A DNA stretch of 64,000 nucleotides from Amycolatopsis sacchari (GTDB lineage Bacteria; Actinomycetota; Actinomycetes; Mycobacteriales; Pseudonocardiaceae), in assembly GCF_900114035.1 (NCBI RefSeq), contig NZ_FORP01000031.1:1-64000 (forward strand), in the 5' to 3' direction. How positions within the stretch are numbered: the first letter of the stretch is position 1; every line of letters begins with the position of its first letter. The notes below the pieces were generated by a model. The model was not told the origin of the DNA. It did no database searches and saw only the letters and a list, made by a program, of their open reading frames with translations. A program made the position numbers and the translations under genes. Of this stretch, positions 19,617 through 28,651 are shown piece after piece.

Positions 19617-20660
19617 ATGCGGCTCGCGGTGATCCCAGGAGACGGGATCGGACCCGAAGTGATCACCGAGGCGCTGAAGGTACTCGCCGAAGTCGCCCCC
19701 GGTGTCGAAACGACGAGCTACGACCTCGGCGCCTCCCGCTGGCACTCCACCGGCGAGCTGCTGCCCGAGTCCGTGCTCGGCGAGCTGCGTGAGCACGACG
19801 CGATCCTGCTGGGCGCCGTCGGTGACCCGAGCGTGCCGAGCGGCATCCTGGAGCGCGGCCTGCTGCTGCGCCTGCGCTTCGAGCTGGACCACCACGTGAA
19901 CCTGCGCCCGGCGCGCCTGTACCCGGGCGTGCGCGGCCCGCTCGCCGACACGGCGTCCGAGATCGACATGGTCGTCGTCCGCGAAGGCACCGAAGGCCCG
20001 TACGCGGGCAACGGCGGCCTGCTGCGCAAGGACACCGAGCACGAGATCGCCACGGAGGTCAGCGTCAACACGGCGTTCGGTATCCGCCGCGTGGTCGCCG
20101 ACGCGTTCCGCCGCGCCGAGGAGCGGCCGCGCAAGCACCTGACGCTCGTGCACAAGACGAACGTGCTGCTGCACGCGGGTTCGCTGTGGTCGCGCATCGT
20201 CGAGGAGGTCTCGCTGGAGCACCCCGACGTCACGGTCGCGTACTCGCACGTGGACGCCGCGACGATCCACCTGGTCACCGACCCGTCCCGATTCGACGTG
20301 ATCGTCACCGACAACCTGTTCGGCGACATCATCACCGACCTCGCCGCCGCGGTCACCGGCGGCATCGGGCTCGCGGCCAGCGGCAACCTCGACATCACCC
20401 GCCGCAACCCGAGCATGTTCGAGCCGGTGCACGGCAGCGCGCCGGACATCGCCGGGCAGGGCCTCGCCGACCCGACCGCCGCGGTGCTGTCGGTTTCGCT
20501 GCTGCTGGACCACCTCGGCCAGCGCGAGGCAGCGCGCCGCATCGAGGCCTCGGTGGCCTTCGACCTCGCCACGCGCGACCAGCAGAACCCGGGTTCCACG
20601 CACGCGATCGGGGACCGGCTCGCCGCGCTCGTCTCGTCGAACACGCGTCCCGTCGCCTGA
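19617..20660 (+). CDS. leuB: 3-Isopropylmalate dehydrogenase
   Basis: A 347-residue decarboxylating dehydrogenase of the IPMDH/IDH family for the third step of leucine synthesis. The start [15 protein letters not shown] carries the conserved GDGIGPEV motif. The substrate loop [20 protein letters not shown] has the Arg pattern expected for isopropylmalate, and the Mg/NAD site is [15 protein letters not shown]. The [16 protein letters not shown] motif is complete. A GACGGAGG ribosome site precedes the ATG. It stands alone with a strong terminator, so leucine genes are scattered; leuA, leuC and leuD are not in this window. Confidence 0.96.
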   Translation: MRLAVIPGDGIGPEVITEALKVLAEVAPGVETTSYDLGASRWHSTGELLPESVLGELREHDAILLGAVGDPSVPSGILERGLLLRLRFELDHHVNLRPARLYPGVRGPLADTASEIDMVVVREGTEGPYAGNGGLLRKDTEHEIATEVSVNTAFGIRRVVADAFRRAEERPRKHLTLVHKTNVLLHAGSLWSRIVEEVSLEHPDVTVAYSHVDAATIHLVTDPSRFDVIVTDNLFGDIITDLAAAVTGGIGLAASGNLDITRRNPSMFEPVHGSAPDIAGQGLADPTAAVLSVSLLLDHLGQREAARRIEASVAFDLATRDQQNPGSTHAIGDRLAALVSSNTRPVA

Positions 20661-20671
20661 GTCGCACGCAC

Positions 20672-20704
20672 AGCGCCCTCCCATTCCTTGGGAGGGCGCT
20701 TTCG
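20672..20704 (+). terminator. leuB terminator
   Basis: AGCGCCCTCCC (20672-20682) pairs perfectly with GGGAGGGCGCT (20690-20700) around a 7-base loop and is followed by TTCGCG. It lies 12 bases after leuB and separates it from the cimA leader. Confidence 0.75.
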
Positions 20705-20734
20705 CGTTCCGGAACGATGTGGCATAGTGACGGC

Positions 20735-20779
20735 GTGACTTCTTACGCCGTGATCATTATCGGCAGGCGCGCCGGGTAG
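20735..20779 (+). CDS. cimA leader peptide (Val-Ile-Ile-Ile)
   Basis: A 14-codon frame from GTG to TAG reads M-T-S-Y-A-V-I-I-I-G-R-R-A-G. Four consecutive codons for Val and Ile sit in the middle. CATAGT (20723-20728) ends 7 bases before the GTG, so the message is probably leaderless. The run of isoleucine codons ahead of citramalate synthase, which makes the isoleucine precursor 2-oxobutyrate, is strong circumstantial evidence for attenuation by isoleucine supply. Confidence 0.72.
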   Translation: MTSYAVIIIGRRAG

Positions 20780-20834
20780 TGTCCCCAGTGGACACCGGCG
20801 CGCAAACCTCTCGCACCCTTGCGGGAGGTTTTTT
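20767..20834 (+). promoter_or_regulatory. Transcription attenuator of cimA
   Basis: The end of the leader peptide overlaps GCGCGCCGG (20767-20775), which pairs with CCGGCGCGC (20795-20803). An inner TGTCC/GGACA stem (20780-20784, 20790-20794) extends it. Directly after is a terminator: AAACCTC-T-CGCA (20804-20814), loop CCCT, TGCG-G-GAGGTTT, with six T ending at 20834. cimA starts 30 bases later. The layout copies that of the ilvBNC attenuator. Confidence 0.68.
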
Positions 20835-20864
20835 CTTTGCCCGAGAAAGCTTCGAGGAGACACC

Positions 20865-22469
20865 GTGAGCCGCACCGCCCCCGCCGGCACCCCGCTCGGC
20901 GACGAGTTCCACCTCTACGACACGACCCTGCGCGACGGGGCGCAGCGGGAGGGGATCTCGTACTCGGTGGCGGACAAGCTGGCCGTCGCGCGGCTGCTCG
21001 ACGAGCTCGGCGTCGGTTTCATCGAGGGCGGCTGGCCGGGCGCGATGCCGAAGGACACGGAGTTCTTCGCGCGTGCCGCGAAGGGGGAGCTGGCGCTCAA
21101 GCACGCCGTGCTGGTGGCGTTCGGCTCGACCCGCCGCGCGGGCACCACCGCGGCGCAGGACCCGCAGGTCCGCGCGCTGCTCGACTCCGAAGCCCCGGTG
21201 GTGACGCTCGTCGCGAAGGCCGACCTGCGGCACATCGAGCGCGCGCTGCGGGTCGACGTCGACGAGGCCTGCGCGATGGTGTCCGACACGGTCTCCTTCC
21301 TCGTCGGGGAGGGGCGGCGGGTGTTCCTCGACGCCGAGCACTTCTTCGACGGCTACTCCTACGACCGGGACACGGCGCTGCGCGTGCTCGACGCCGGGGC
21401 GAACGCCGGCGCCGACGTCGTCGTGCTGTGCGACACCAACGGTGGCCAGCTGCCACTCGGACTGGCCGAGACCGTGCGGGAGGTCAAGGACCGCACGGGT
21501 TTCCGGCTCGGCATCCACTGCCAGGACGACACGTCCTGCGCGGTGGCCAACAGCATCGCGGCGGTCCAGGCCGGCGCGACCCATGTGCAGTGCACCGCGA
21601 ACGGTTACGGGGAACGGGCGGGCAACGCCGACCTGTTCGCCGTGACGGGAAACCTCGTGGCCAAGCTCGGGATGGAGGTCCTCCCGACCGGAGGGGCCGC
21701 CGAGCTGACCCGCGTCTCCCATGCCCTGGCCGAAATCGCGAACATCGCACCCGACACCCACCAGGCCTACGTCGGGTCGTCGGCCTTCGCCCACAAGGCG
21801 GGGCTGCACGCGAGCGCGATCAAAGTGGATCCGTTGTTGTACAACCACATCGATCCAGCCTCCGTCGGCAACGGCATGCGGGTCCTGGTCACCGAGATGG
21901 CCGGCAAGGCGAGCCTGGAACTCAAGGGACGTGAGTTCGGGGTCGACCTTGCCGGCCGGCCTGAGGCGCTGACGAGCGCCGTGGCGAAGGTCAAGCGCCT
22001 GGAAGCGCAGGGCTGGTCGTTCGAGGCGGCGGACGCGTCGCTGGAGTTGTTGCTGCGCAACGAGATCGGCGAGGACAACGGGCCGGCGCCGTTCACGCTC
22101 GAGTCCTACCGGGTGGTGCTCGACCACCGCGCCGACGGTGAGGTGATCTCCGAGGCGACGGTGAAGGTGCACGTCTCCGGCGAACGCGTCATCGAGACGG
22201 CCGAGGGCAACGGGCCGGTGCACGCGCTGGACGCCGCGCTGCGCAAGGCACTGCAGCCGTACCTGTCCTGGTTGGACACTGTCGAGCTGGCCGACTACAA
22301 GGTGCGCATCCTGCCGAGCCACCCCGGCACGGACGCCACGACGCGCGTGCTGCTGGAGTCCAGCGACGGCGACCGCGAGTGGACCACCGTCGGCGTGCAC
22401 CCGAACATCGTCGAGGCCAGCTGGCTGGCGATGTGCGACGCGCTGGTCCACAAGCACCTGCGGGGCTGA
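20865..22469 (+). CDS. cimA: (R)-Citramalate synthase
   Basis: A 534-residue enzyme of the DRE-TIM metallolyase/LeuA family that joins acetyl-CoA and pyruvate to citramalate, feeding 2-oxobutyrate and isoleucine without threonine. The start is typical: FHLYDTTLRDGAQREGISYS. Metal ligands occur in the IHCQDDTSCAVANS region, and the AGATHVQCTANGYGERAGNA stretch is complete. The C-terminal regulatory domain of roughly 150 residues begins near 390. GTG start with a CGAGGAGA ribosome site. Homocitrate or isopropylmalate synthase is less likely because of the overall CimA-type N-terminus and the isoleucine leader. Confidence 0.9.
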   Translation: MSRTAPAGTPLGDEFHLYDTTLRDGAQREGISYSVADKLAVARLLDELGVGFIEGGWPGAMPKDTEFFARAAKGELALKHAVLVAFGSTRRAGTTAAQDPQVRALLDSEAPVVTLVAKADLRHIERALRVDVDEACAMVSDTVSFLVGEGRRVFLDAEHFFDGYSYDRDTALRVLDAGANAGADVVVLCDTNGGQLPLGLAETVREVKDRTGFRLGIHCQDDTSCAVANSIAAVQAGATHVQCTANGYGERAGNADLFAVTGNLVAKLGMEVLPTGGAAELTRVSHALAEIANIAPDTHQAYVGSSAFAHKAGLHASAIKVDPLLYNHIDPASVGNGMRVLVTEMAGKASLELKGREFGVDLAGRPEALTSAVAKVKRLEAQGWSFEAADASLELLLRNEIGEDNGPAPFTLESYRVVLDHRADGEVISEATVKVHVSGERVIETAEGNGPVHALDAALRKALQPYLSWLDTVELADYKVRILPSHPGTDATTRVLLESSDGDREWTTVGVHPNIVEASWLAMCDALVHKHLRG

Positions 22470-22484
22470 CGTAGACTTCACCCC

Positions 22485-23255
22485 GTGCGGTTAGCTCGGA
22501 TTGCTCACGCTGGTGGTGTCGCGTTCGCGTCGATCGAGGGGGAGGGCGACGGGGCCGAGGTCCTGGAGATCGCCGAGCACCCGTTCGGGACGCCCAACTA
22601 CACGGGGAAGCGCTGGCCGCTGGCCGACGTCCGGCTGCTCGCGCCGATCCTGCCCAGCAAGGTCATCGCGGTGGGCCGCAACTACGCGGCGCACGCCGCC
22701 GAGTTCGGCAACGAGGTGCCGGAATCGCCGATGATCTTCATCAAGCCCTCGACGAGCGTGATCGGCCCCAACGCGGCCATCAAGCTGCCGAAGGAGTCCG
22801 AGCGCGTGGACTTCGAGGGCGAGCTGGCGGTGGTGATCGGCCAGCCGGTGAAGAACGTGCCCGCCGCCCGCGCGGCGAGCGTCATCCTCGGCTACACGAT
22901 CGCGAACGACGTCAGCGCGCGTGACCTGCAGAAGGCCGACGGCCAGTGGGGCAGGGCGAAGGGGTACGACACGTTCTGCCCGCTCGGCCCGTGGATCGAG
23001 ACCTCGCTCGACCCGGCCGACCTCGCGCTGCGCACGGAGCTGAACGGCGAGGTCAAGCAGGATTCGCGGACGTCGCTGCTGATCCACAAGGTGCCGGAGC
23101 TGGTGGAGTTCGTGTCCGGCGTGATGACGCTCCTGCCCGGGGACGTCATCCTGACCGGCACGCCCGCGGGCGTCGGACCGATGGCGGACGGCCAGACGGT
23201 GTCGGTCACGATCGAGGGCATCGGCACGCTGACGAACACCGCCCAGTCGGCGTAG
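22485..23255 (+). CDS. Fumarylacetoacetate hydrolase family protein
   Basis: A 256-residue FAH-family protein. Metal-binding residues of the family are present in VDFEGELAVVIG and in YTIANDVSARDLQ. The segment LLPGDVILTGTPAGVG is diagnostic. Family members hydrate or hydrolyse 2-oxo-dicarboxylate-like compounds; the exact substrate is unknown. TAGACT (22472-22477) ends 8 bases before the GTG, so it is probably expressed from its own leaderless promoter, not from cimA. Codon 3 is TTA, extremely rare in this genome type and in streptomycetes a mark of bldA dependence. Confidence 0.85.
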   Translation: MRLARIAHAGGVAFASIEGEGDGAEVLEIAEHPFGTPNYTGKRWPLADVRLLAPILPSKVIAVGRNYAAHAAEFGNEVPESPMIFIKPSTSVIGPNAAIKLPKESERVDFEGELAVVIGQPVKNVPAARAASVILGYTIANDVSARDLQKADGQWGRAKGYDTFCPLGPWIETSLDPADLALRTELNGEVKQDSRTSLLIHKVPELVEFVSGVMTLLPGDVILTGTPAGVGPMADGQTVSVTIEGIGTLTNTAQSA

Positions 23256-23330
23256 CCCGGTCAGGCAGTCCGGGCGGACGTTCGGGCACGACCGCGCGAC
23301 GCGGGGGAAGATCACCCCTACGCTGCGGCC

Positions 23331-24065
23331 GTGACGATTCCCCAGCGCACCTCGGACTTCCTCAACCCGCTGATGGTGGGTGAACCCGGTGACTGGCTCA
23401 CCGGCAAGGGCCGCATCGCCTACCCCACGCGTGCCCAGGTACTAGAACTCGCCGTGGCGATTTCGCGGGACATCCCGGGCAACGTCGTCGAGTTCGGCAC
23501 CTGGCAGGGCCACTCGACGCGCGTCATCCGCGACGAGCTGTGGCGCGGCAGGCTGTGGGGGCGGGGGCGCGGCAAGCGGATCTTCGCGTGTGACTCGTTC
23601 GAGGGGCTGGCGGAGGACTACGAGCACCTCAAGGCCGGCACGTTCGCGACGGCCGTGCCGAAGCTGACGGGCGTGCGGATCGTGAAGGGCTACTTCGACC
23701 AGACGCTGACGCCGGAGCTGGCCGCCGAGGTCGGCACGGTGAGCTTCGCCCACCTCGACGCGGACCTGTACAGCTCGACGGTGACCGCGCTGAAGTGGCT
23801 GACGCCGTTGCTGCGGCCGGGCAGCGTCCTGCTGTTCGACGAGCTGCTGGGCGAGGACCCGGCGGAGGCGCGGGCGCTGGCGGAGTGGACGGAGGAGAGC
23901 GGGATTTCGCTGGCGCTGCTGGGCCTGTTCGGCCGCCCGCCGAGCGGCAAGGGCGACATGACCGACCGGCGCGGCCTGTTCCAGGTGGTGGGGGAGCAGG
24001 AGGTGCGCACGCCGCGGCAGCTGTTCCCGGTCCGCCTGCGCCGCCGCCTGGCGTCGAAGTGGTGA
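23331..24065 (+). CDS. TylF/MycF-type class I methyltransferase
   Basis: A 244-residue SAM-dependent methyltransferase resembling the TylF/MycF macrocin O-methyltransferase family. The SAM motif is NVVEFGTWQGHSTRVI, with ACDSFEGLAEDY next, and FAHLDADLYSSTVTALKW carries the metal/acidic residues. GSVLLFDELLG is the later motif. No macrolide or sugar genes adjoin, so the acceptor is unknown. TACGCT (23319-23324) ends 7 bases before the GTG. The gene ends with an Arg-rich tail. Confidence 0.8.
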   Translation: MTIPQRTSDFLNPLMVGEPGDWLTGKGRIAYPTRAQVLELAVAISRDIPGNVVEFGTWQGHSTRVIRDELWRGRLWGRGRGKRIFACDSFEGLAEDYEHLKAGTFATAVPKLTGVRIVKGYFDQTLTPELAAEVGTVSFAHLDADLYSSTVTALKWLTPLLRPGSVLLFDELLGEDPAEARALAEWTEESGISLALLGLFGRPPSGKGDMTDRRGLFQVVGEQEVRTPRQLFPVRLRRRLASKW

Positions 24066-24697
24066 CGCGGCGGAGGTTTTGAGGGGTTTTCGCTGGGCTG
24101 AGGCCCACGGTTGCCGAGGCGGGGCCTGCCGCCTGGGGTTGGGCCTTGCTGGGCGCGGCTTTGGATGCGGGCCCGCTGGGCGCGGTGGGCGTCGGGCGCG
24201 GGGGCCGGGTGTGGCCGCCGCCGGGCGCGACCCGCTGGGCGCCGGGCCCAACGGGCGCCGGTCGCGGGGCGCGGGGCCGCTGGGCGCCGGTCGCCGGGCG
24301 CGGGCGCCGGGTGTGGCCGCCGCCGGGCGCGGCCCGCTGGGCGCCGGTCGCGGCCGCCGGGGCGAGCTGTCGGCTCCGTCTCGTTGCCGTCGCGGCGGGT
24401 GAGCGCCGAGCCGTTGGTTCCGCCCGCGCCCGTGCTGTGGAGAGGTTCCTGCGTCAGGCTGCCGCGGTGATGCTGCTCGCCGTGAACCCCCGAGGCGCCA
24501 GCTCCCGCTCACGGCTGCCTGGCGACTGCGGTTTCGTTCGCCGCTGCCGCTGCGCGGCGGCGGCAGCGGCTGCCTGCGCCGCTTCGCCTTAGATCGCCGC
24601 CGCCCTCCTCGAAGCGCCGCGGCGCCAGCACCGCCCACCGCCGCCGCGTAGGCCCGGCAGCCGTTCCACCGCGGCCGCCCCCACGCCCCCAACCCCC
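24066..24697. other. 632-bp GC-rich gap with repeats, no gene
   Basis: No supportable gene. Open frames occur on both strands only because stop codons are rare at this GC content, and their codon positions lack the usual pattern. The first half is built of variants of CTGGGCGCCGG and GCGGGGC, and contains a 39-bp near-perfect direct repeat listed separately. The second half, 24400-24600, has no recognisable motif. The interval separates the methyltransferase from a convergent monooxygenase gene. Confidence 0.55.
24207..24347. repeat. 39-bp direct repeat, two copies
   Basis: Copies at 24207-24245 and 24309-24347 begin GGGTGTGGCCGCCGCCGGGC, end GCTGGGCGCCGG, and differ at one base (A/G). The copies start 102 bases apart. 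The spacer is itself made of shorter GGGCGCC variants. There are only two copies and no constant-length spacers, so it is not a CRISPR array. Confidence 0.75.
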
Positions 24698-25921
24698 TCA
24701 CGGTCGCCGGGCGAAGGCGGGGGCGTGCTCGGGCAGCAGCCCGACGCCGATGAGATACGCGGGCACCGACCGCGCCGCCGGCACCAGCTTCGCCAGGCGG
24801 GTCGCGAGCGGCGGTGGGCCGCTCCGCCTTCCTTCGATCACCGGGCCGATCACCGCCCGGTGCATCATCCGCTGGATCCCCTGCACGAGCACCGTCGGCA
24901 GCCACCGGCGGCGGTGCACCCGCGCGAGGTCCCGCCTGCTCACCCGCCCCCGCCGCAACGGGCCCGCCAGCAGCCGTGCCGTCGCCACCGCGTCCTGCAC
25001 CGCCAGGTTGATGCCGACCCCACCGATGGGTGACATCGCGTGCGCGGCGTCGCCGATGCACAGGACTCCGTCGGCGTGCCAGCGGCGCAGCAGGTTCAGC
25101 CGCACGTCCAGGTGCTTCACGTCGTCCATCGACTCGAGCTTCTCCACGCGGTCCGCCAGCTCCGGCAGCACCTCGGCGACCCTCGCGCGGAACCCGTCCA
25201 GGCCCTCCGCGCGCAACTGCGCGTCGAGCCCCTTGCGCGCCACGTACGCGATCTGGAAGTACCCCTCCCGCGGGATCGTGACCGCGAACTGCGCGTTCCG
25301 CATGCCGGGCGTGAGCGTCTGCCGTTCATCGCCCTCGCGGGGCAGCCGGAACCACCAGACGTCGATCGGCACCGGGTATTCGTGCGGCCTCAGCCCGGCG
25401 AGGCGGCGCACCGTGGACCACCGCCCGTCACACCCGATCGTGAGCTCCGCGGCGATCTCCCCGGTCCGCCCGTCGGCCGTCCGGTAACGCACGCCCGTCA
25501 CGCGGCCCCCCTCGCGCAGCAGGTCCACCACCTCGGTGTCCATCCGCAGGTGGAAGTGCTCCTCCTCGCGGCCCGCGTCCGCCAGCAGGTCCAGCAGGTC
25601 CCACTGCGGCACCATCGCCACGTCCGGGTGCGGCACCCGCAGCTTCCGGAAGTCGGCGATCACCAGGTCGGGCCCCTCCCCGCTGGGCACCACGACCTCG
25701 TGCAGCCTGCTCTGCGGCAGCGCCGCGAACCGCTCGCCGAGGCCCAGTTCGTCCAGCAGCGTCTGCGTGGACGGGTGCACGGTGTCGCCGCGGAAGTCAC
25801 GCAGGAAATCGGCGTGCTTCTCCAGCACCGTGACGTCGACCCCGGCCCTCGCCAGCAACAGCCCCAGCACCATCCCCGCGGGCCCGCCGCCCGCCACGAG
25901 GCACGTCGTCCGCTCGGTCAT
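24698..25921 (-). CDS. FAD-dependent monooxygenase
   Basis: A 407-residue flavoprotein of the PheA/TfdB-type FAD-binding hydroxylase family. The dinucleotide fold begins CLVAGGGPAGMVLGLLLARAG, the DG motif is TIGCDGRWSTVRRLAG, and the second FAD motif GDAAHAMSPIGGVGINLAVQ is complete. Such enzymes hydroxylate aromatic or polyketide-like substrates with NAD(P)H. None of the neighbours indicates a substrate. A strong AGGAGG ribosome site lies 6 bases before the ATG. An AT-rich patch (TTTTATTCAACAG on this strand) between it and gltX probably holds its promoter. Confidence 0.88.
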   Translation of the reverse strand: MTERTTCLVAGGGPAGMVLGLLLARAGVDVTVLEKHADFLRDFRGDTVHPSTQTLLDELGLGERFAALPQSRLHEVVVPSGEGPDLVIADFRKLRVPHPDVAMVPQWDLLDLLADAGREEEHFHLRMDTEVVDLLREGGRVTGVRYRTADGRTGEIAAELTIGCDGRWSTVRRLAGLRPHEYPVPIDVWWFRLPREGDERQTLTPGMRNAQFAVTIPREGYFQIAYVARKGLDAQLRAEGLDGFRARVAEVLPELADRVEKLESMDDVKHLDVRLNLLRRWHADGVLCIGDAAHAMSPIGGVGINLAVQDAVATARLLAGPLRRGRVSRRDLARVHRRRWLPTVLVQGIQRMMHRAVIGPVIEGRRSGPPPLATRLAKLVPAARSVPAYLIGVGLLPEHAPAFARRP

Positions 25922-26009
25922 CGCCGCCTCCTGTTTTTCATCGTCTGTTGAATAAAACCAGGATGGCCTCGGGGAAGGCGTTCGTCAAGCGGGATACGCT
26001 GGTCGGGCT

Positions 26010-27488
26010 ATGACTGAGACCGCGGTACGCGCACGCTTCTGCCCCTCGCCGACCGGCACCCCGCACGTCGGGCTGATCCGCACGGCGCTGTTCAACTGGG
26101 CCTTCGCCCGCCACCACGGCGGCACGCTGGTGTTCCGGATCGAGGACACCGACGCCGCCCGCGACAGCGAGGAGTCCTACCAGCAGCTGCTGGAAGCGTT
26201 GCGCTGGCTGGGCATCGACTGGGACGAGGGCCCCGACGCAGGCGGCGAATACGGTCCGTACCGGCAGAGCCTGCGCCGCGACATCTACGCCGACGTCGCG
26301 AAGCGCCTGCTCGACGCCGGTGAGCTGTATGAGGCGTACTCGACCAACGAGGAGGTCGAGGCCCGGCGCAAGGCCGCGGGCCAGGACCCCAAGCTGGGCT
26401 ACGACAACTTCGACCGCGACCTCACCGAGGAGCAGCGCGAGGCGTTCCGCGCCGAGGGCCGCAAGCCGGTGCTGCGCCTGCGGATGCCGGACAAGGACCT
26501 GGGCTGGGACGACCTCGTCCGCGGCCCGATCACCTTCCCCGCCGGCAGCGTGCCGGACCCGGTCCTGGTGCGCGCGAACGGTGATCCGCTGTACACGCTG
26601 ACGAACCCGGTCGACGACGCGCTCATGCGGATCACGCACGTGCTGCGGGGCGAGGACCTGCTGCCGTCCACGCCGCGGCAGCTCGCGCTGTACGACGCGT
26701 TGCGCCGCATCGGCGTCACCGACTTCACCCCCGAGTTCGGCCACCTGCCGTACGTGATGGGGGAGGGCAACAAGAAACTGTCCAAACGCGACCCGCAGTC
26801 GAACCTGTTCAACTACCGCGACCGCGGGTTCATCCCCGAGGGGCTGCTGAACTACCTGGCGCTGCTGGGCTGGTCCATCGCGGACGACCGGGACGTCTTC
26901 AGCGTGCAGGAGCTCGTCGAGGCGTTCGACATCGCCAAGGTCAGCGCGAACCCCGCCCGGTTCGACGCGAAGAAGGCCGAGGCGATCAACGGGACGCACC
27001 TGCGCGCGCTGCCCGCCGAGGACTTCGTGCAGCGGGTCGTGCCCTACCTCGTCAGCGCGGGCGTGCTGCCCGCGGAGCCGGGCGAGGAGCAGCTGGCGAA
27101 GCTGCGCACGATCGCGCCGCTGGTGCAGGAGCGCGTGACCGTGCTGGGTGACGCGGCGCCGCTGGTGCGCTTCCTGTTCGTGCCGGACGAGGAGTTCGCG
27201 CCCGAGGAGGACGCCGCGACGAAGGCGCTCGGCCCGGACGCCGAGCCGGTGCTGCGTGCCTCGATCGAGGCACTCGAAGGGCTCGGGGAGTGGCGGGCGC
27301 CCGCGATCGAGCAGGCGCTCAAGGACGCGCTCGTCGAGGGCCTGGGTCTCAAGCCCCGCAAGGCTTTCGCGCCCGTCCGCGTGGCGGTCACCGGGCGCAC
27401 GGTGTCGCCGCCGCTGTACGAGTCAATGGAACTGCTTGGCCGGTCAACATCACTCGCCCGGCTGATGCGCGCGGTGCCGGGCAACTGA
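26010..27488 (+). CDS. gltX: Glutamyl-tRNA synthetase
   Basis: A 492-residue class I synthetase. The HIGH-equivalent motif is [20 protein letters not shown], and the KMSKS-equivalent is [14 protein letters not shown]. The anticodon-binding C-terminus is complete. It charges tRNA-Glu and, in bacteria that lack glutaminyl-tRNA synthetase, also tRNA-Gln before amidation by GatCAB. Both tRNA genes lie about 1 kb downstream. TACGCT (25995-26000) ends 10 bases before the ATG, so the 5' leader is at most a few bases. Confidence 0.96.
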   Translation: MTETAVRARFCPSPTGTPHVGLIRTALFNWAFARHHGGTLVFRIEDTDAARDSEESYQQLLEALRWLGIDWDEGPDAGGEYGPYRQSLRRDIYADVAKRLLDAGELYEAYSTNEEVEARRKAAGQDPKLGYDNFDRDLTEEQREAFRAEGRKPVLRLRMPDKDLGWDDLVRGPITFPAGSVPDPVLVRANGDPLYTLTNPVDDALMRITHVLRGEDLLPSTPRQLALYDALRRIGVTDFTPEFGHLPYVMGEGNKKLSKRDPQSNLFNYRDRGFIPEGLLNYLALLGWSIADDRDVFSVQELVEAFDIAKVSANPARFDAKKAEAINGTHLRALPAEDFVQRVVPYLVSAGVLPAEPGEEQLAKLRTIAPLVQERVTVLGDAAPLVRFLFVPDEEFAPEEDAATKALGPDAEPVLRASIEALEGLGEWRAPAIEQALKDALVEGLGLKPRKAFAPVRVAVTGRTVSPPLYESMELLGRSTSLARLMRAVPGN

Positions 27489-27574
27489 GAGTAGAGGGTC
27501 ACGATCGCGAATCGACGAAAGTAATCACCTTGTCGGTCGAATCGCGAACGCGCTCAGTCCCCTAGCCTCGCTGG

Positions 27575-28354
27575 GTGGATTTCGCGCGCCCCCGTTCCTC
27601 CGCTCCTGTCTTCACCCTCGGTACCCCGGCCGATCCGTGGACTCCGCCCAGTCTGCGGCTGGTGTGCCTCGACATCGACGACACGCTGATCGACTTCAGC
27701 GCGGCGGGCCGCCGGGCGCTCGCCGCGCTGCTCGGTCGTGCCGACATGTGGCCGCTGTGGGAGCGGATCACCGACCGGCACGTCGCGCTGGTCGTCGCGG
27801 GGGACCTCGACTACGCGTCGATGCACTTCCGGCGCACGCAGTGCTTCCTGGGGGAGCTGGGGGTAGTGGTCGACGGGGACGACGTCGCCCGGTTCGAGGT
27901 GCGGCGCAAGGACCTGCTGCGCCGGTCGATGTGCCTGTTCGACGACGCGCTGCCGTGCCTCGACTGGCTGCGGGCCGCGGGCGTGCGCCTGGCGGCCGTG
28001 ACGAACGCCTCAGGGGCCCACCAGCGGGCGAAACTGGCGGATCTGGGCCTGGCCCGGTTCTTCGACCACGTCGCCATCGCGGGCGAAGTGGGGGTTGCCA
28101 AGCCCGATCCTGTGATGTTCCACTCGGTGTGCGAGCGCCTGGGGTGCGCGCCCGGTGAGGCCGCTCACGTGGGGGACAAACTGCAGACGGACGCCGTCGG
28201 CGCGCGCGACGCGGGGCTGACGGGCGTGTGGCTCGACCGGCACGACACCGCCGCCGAGGTGCCGGAGGGCGTGCACGTCATCCCCGGGCTGGACGAGCTG
28301 CCGCAGCTGCTGGTCAGCGAGTTCGCGAGGGTCGGCGTGCCCGTCCAGCGCTGA
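27575..28354 (+). CDS. HAD-family hydrolase
   Basis: A 259-residue haloacid dehalogenase-superfamily hydrolase. Motif I is VCLDIDDTLID with the nucleophile Asp and acid/base Asp, motif II is AAVTNASG, motif III lies in GEVGVAKPDP, and motif IV is HVGDKLQTDAVGARDAG. A cap domain sits between motifs I and II. It is probably a small-molecule phosphatase, with substrate unknown. The first 25 residues are Pro-rich and precede the fold. TAGCCT (27563-27568) ends 7 bases before the GTG, supporting this start as leaderless. Confidence 0.88.
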   Translation: MDFARPRSSAPVFTLGTPADPWTPPSLRLVCLDIDDTLIDFSAAGRRALAALLGRADMWPLWERITDRHVALVVAGDLDYASMHFRRTQCFLGELGVVVDGDDVARFEVRRKDLLRRSMCLFDDALPCLDWLRAAGVRLAAVTNASGAHQRAKLADLGLARFFDHVAIAGEVGVAKPDPVMFHSVCERLGCAPGEAAHVGDKLQTDAVGARDAGLTGVWLDRHDTAAEVPEGVHVIPGLDELPQLLVSEFARVGVPVQR

Positions 28355-28394
28355 GGTGCGGGGCCCCGGTGATGAGGGCGTTCCGGGCGTGGTC

Positions 28395-28400
28395 TAGTAT
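28395..28400 (+). promoter_or_regulatory. Possible -10 box of the tRNA genes
   Basis: TAGTAT lies 50 bases before the tRNA-Gln gene and fits a -10 element. No good -35 sequence is seen at the right spacing. Confidence 0.3.
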
Positions 28401-28449
28401 TTCTTCCCGGCGGTGCTGATCCGGATCGCGACCGGAGAGGCAAAACCGT

Positions 28450-28521
28450 TGGGGTATGGTGTAATTGGCAGCACGACTGATTCTGGTTCAGTTAGTCTAG
28501 GTTCGAGTCCTGGTACCCCAG
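28450..28521 (+). tRNA. tRNA-Gln (anticodon CTG)
   Basis: The 72-nt sequence folds as a tRNA. The acceptor stem TGGGGTA pairs with TACCCCA. The anticodon stem ACTGA/TCAGT encloses loop TTCTGGT with anticodon CTG at its centre. The T arm holds GGTTCGAGTCC. The discriminator base is G, and the CCA end is not encoded. Confidence 0.93.
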
Positions 28522-28573
28522 CTGCGAAGCGGAAAACAGCCTCTGGTAAGTTTCCTCTCGCAAGCAAGAGCAA

Positions 28574-28646
28574 GCCCCCGTCGTCTAGCGGCCTAGGACG
28601 CCGGCCTCTCACGCCGGTAGCGTGGGTTCGAATCCCATCGGGGGTA
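28574..28646 (+). tRNA. tRNA-Glu (anticodon CTC)
   Basis: The 73-nt sequence folds as a tRNA. Acceptor GCCCCCG pairs with CGGGGGT (first pair G-U), and the anticodon stem CCGGC/GCCGG encloses loop CTCTCAC with anticodon CTC. The T arm contains GGGTTCGAATCCC. The discriminator is A, and CCA is not encoded. It lies 52 bases after tRNA-Gln and is probably co-transcribed. Confidence 0.95.
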
Positions 28647-28651
28647 CGTTC

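Noticed and set aside
24066..24697. CRISPR array
   Set aside because: Only two 39-bp copies exist, spacers are themselves repetitive, and no cas gene is present.
23331..25921. Natural product gene cluster around the TylF-like methyltransferase and FAD monooxygenase
   Set aside because: No synthase, peptide synthetase, glycosyltransferase or exporter is nearby, and the two genes are convergent and separated by 632 bases.
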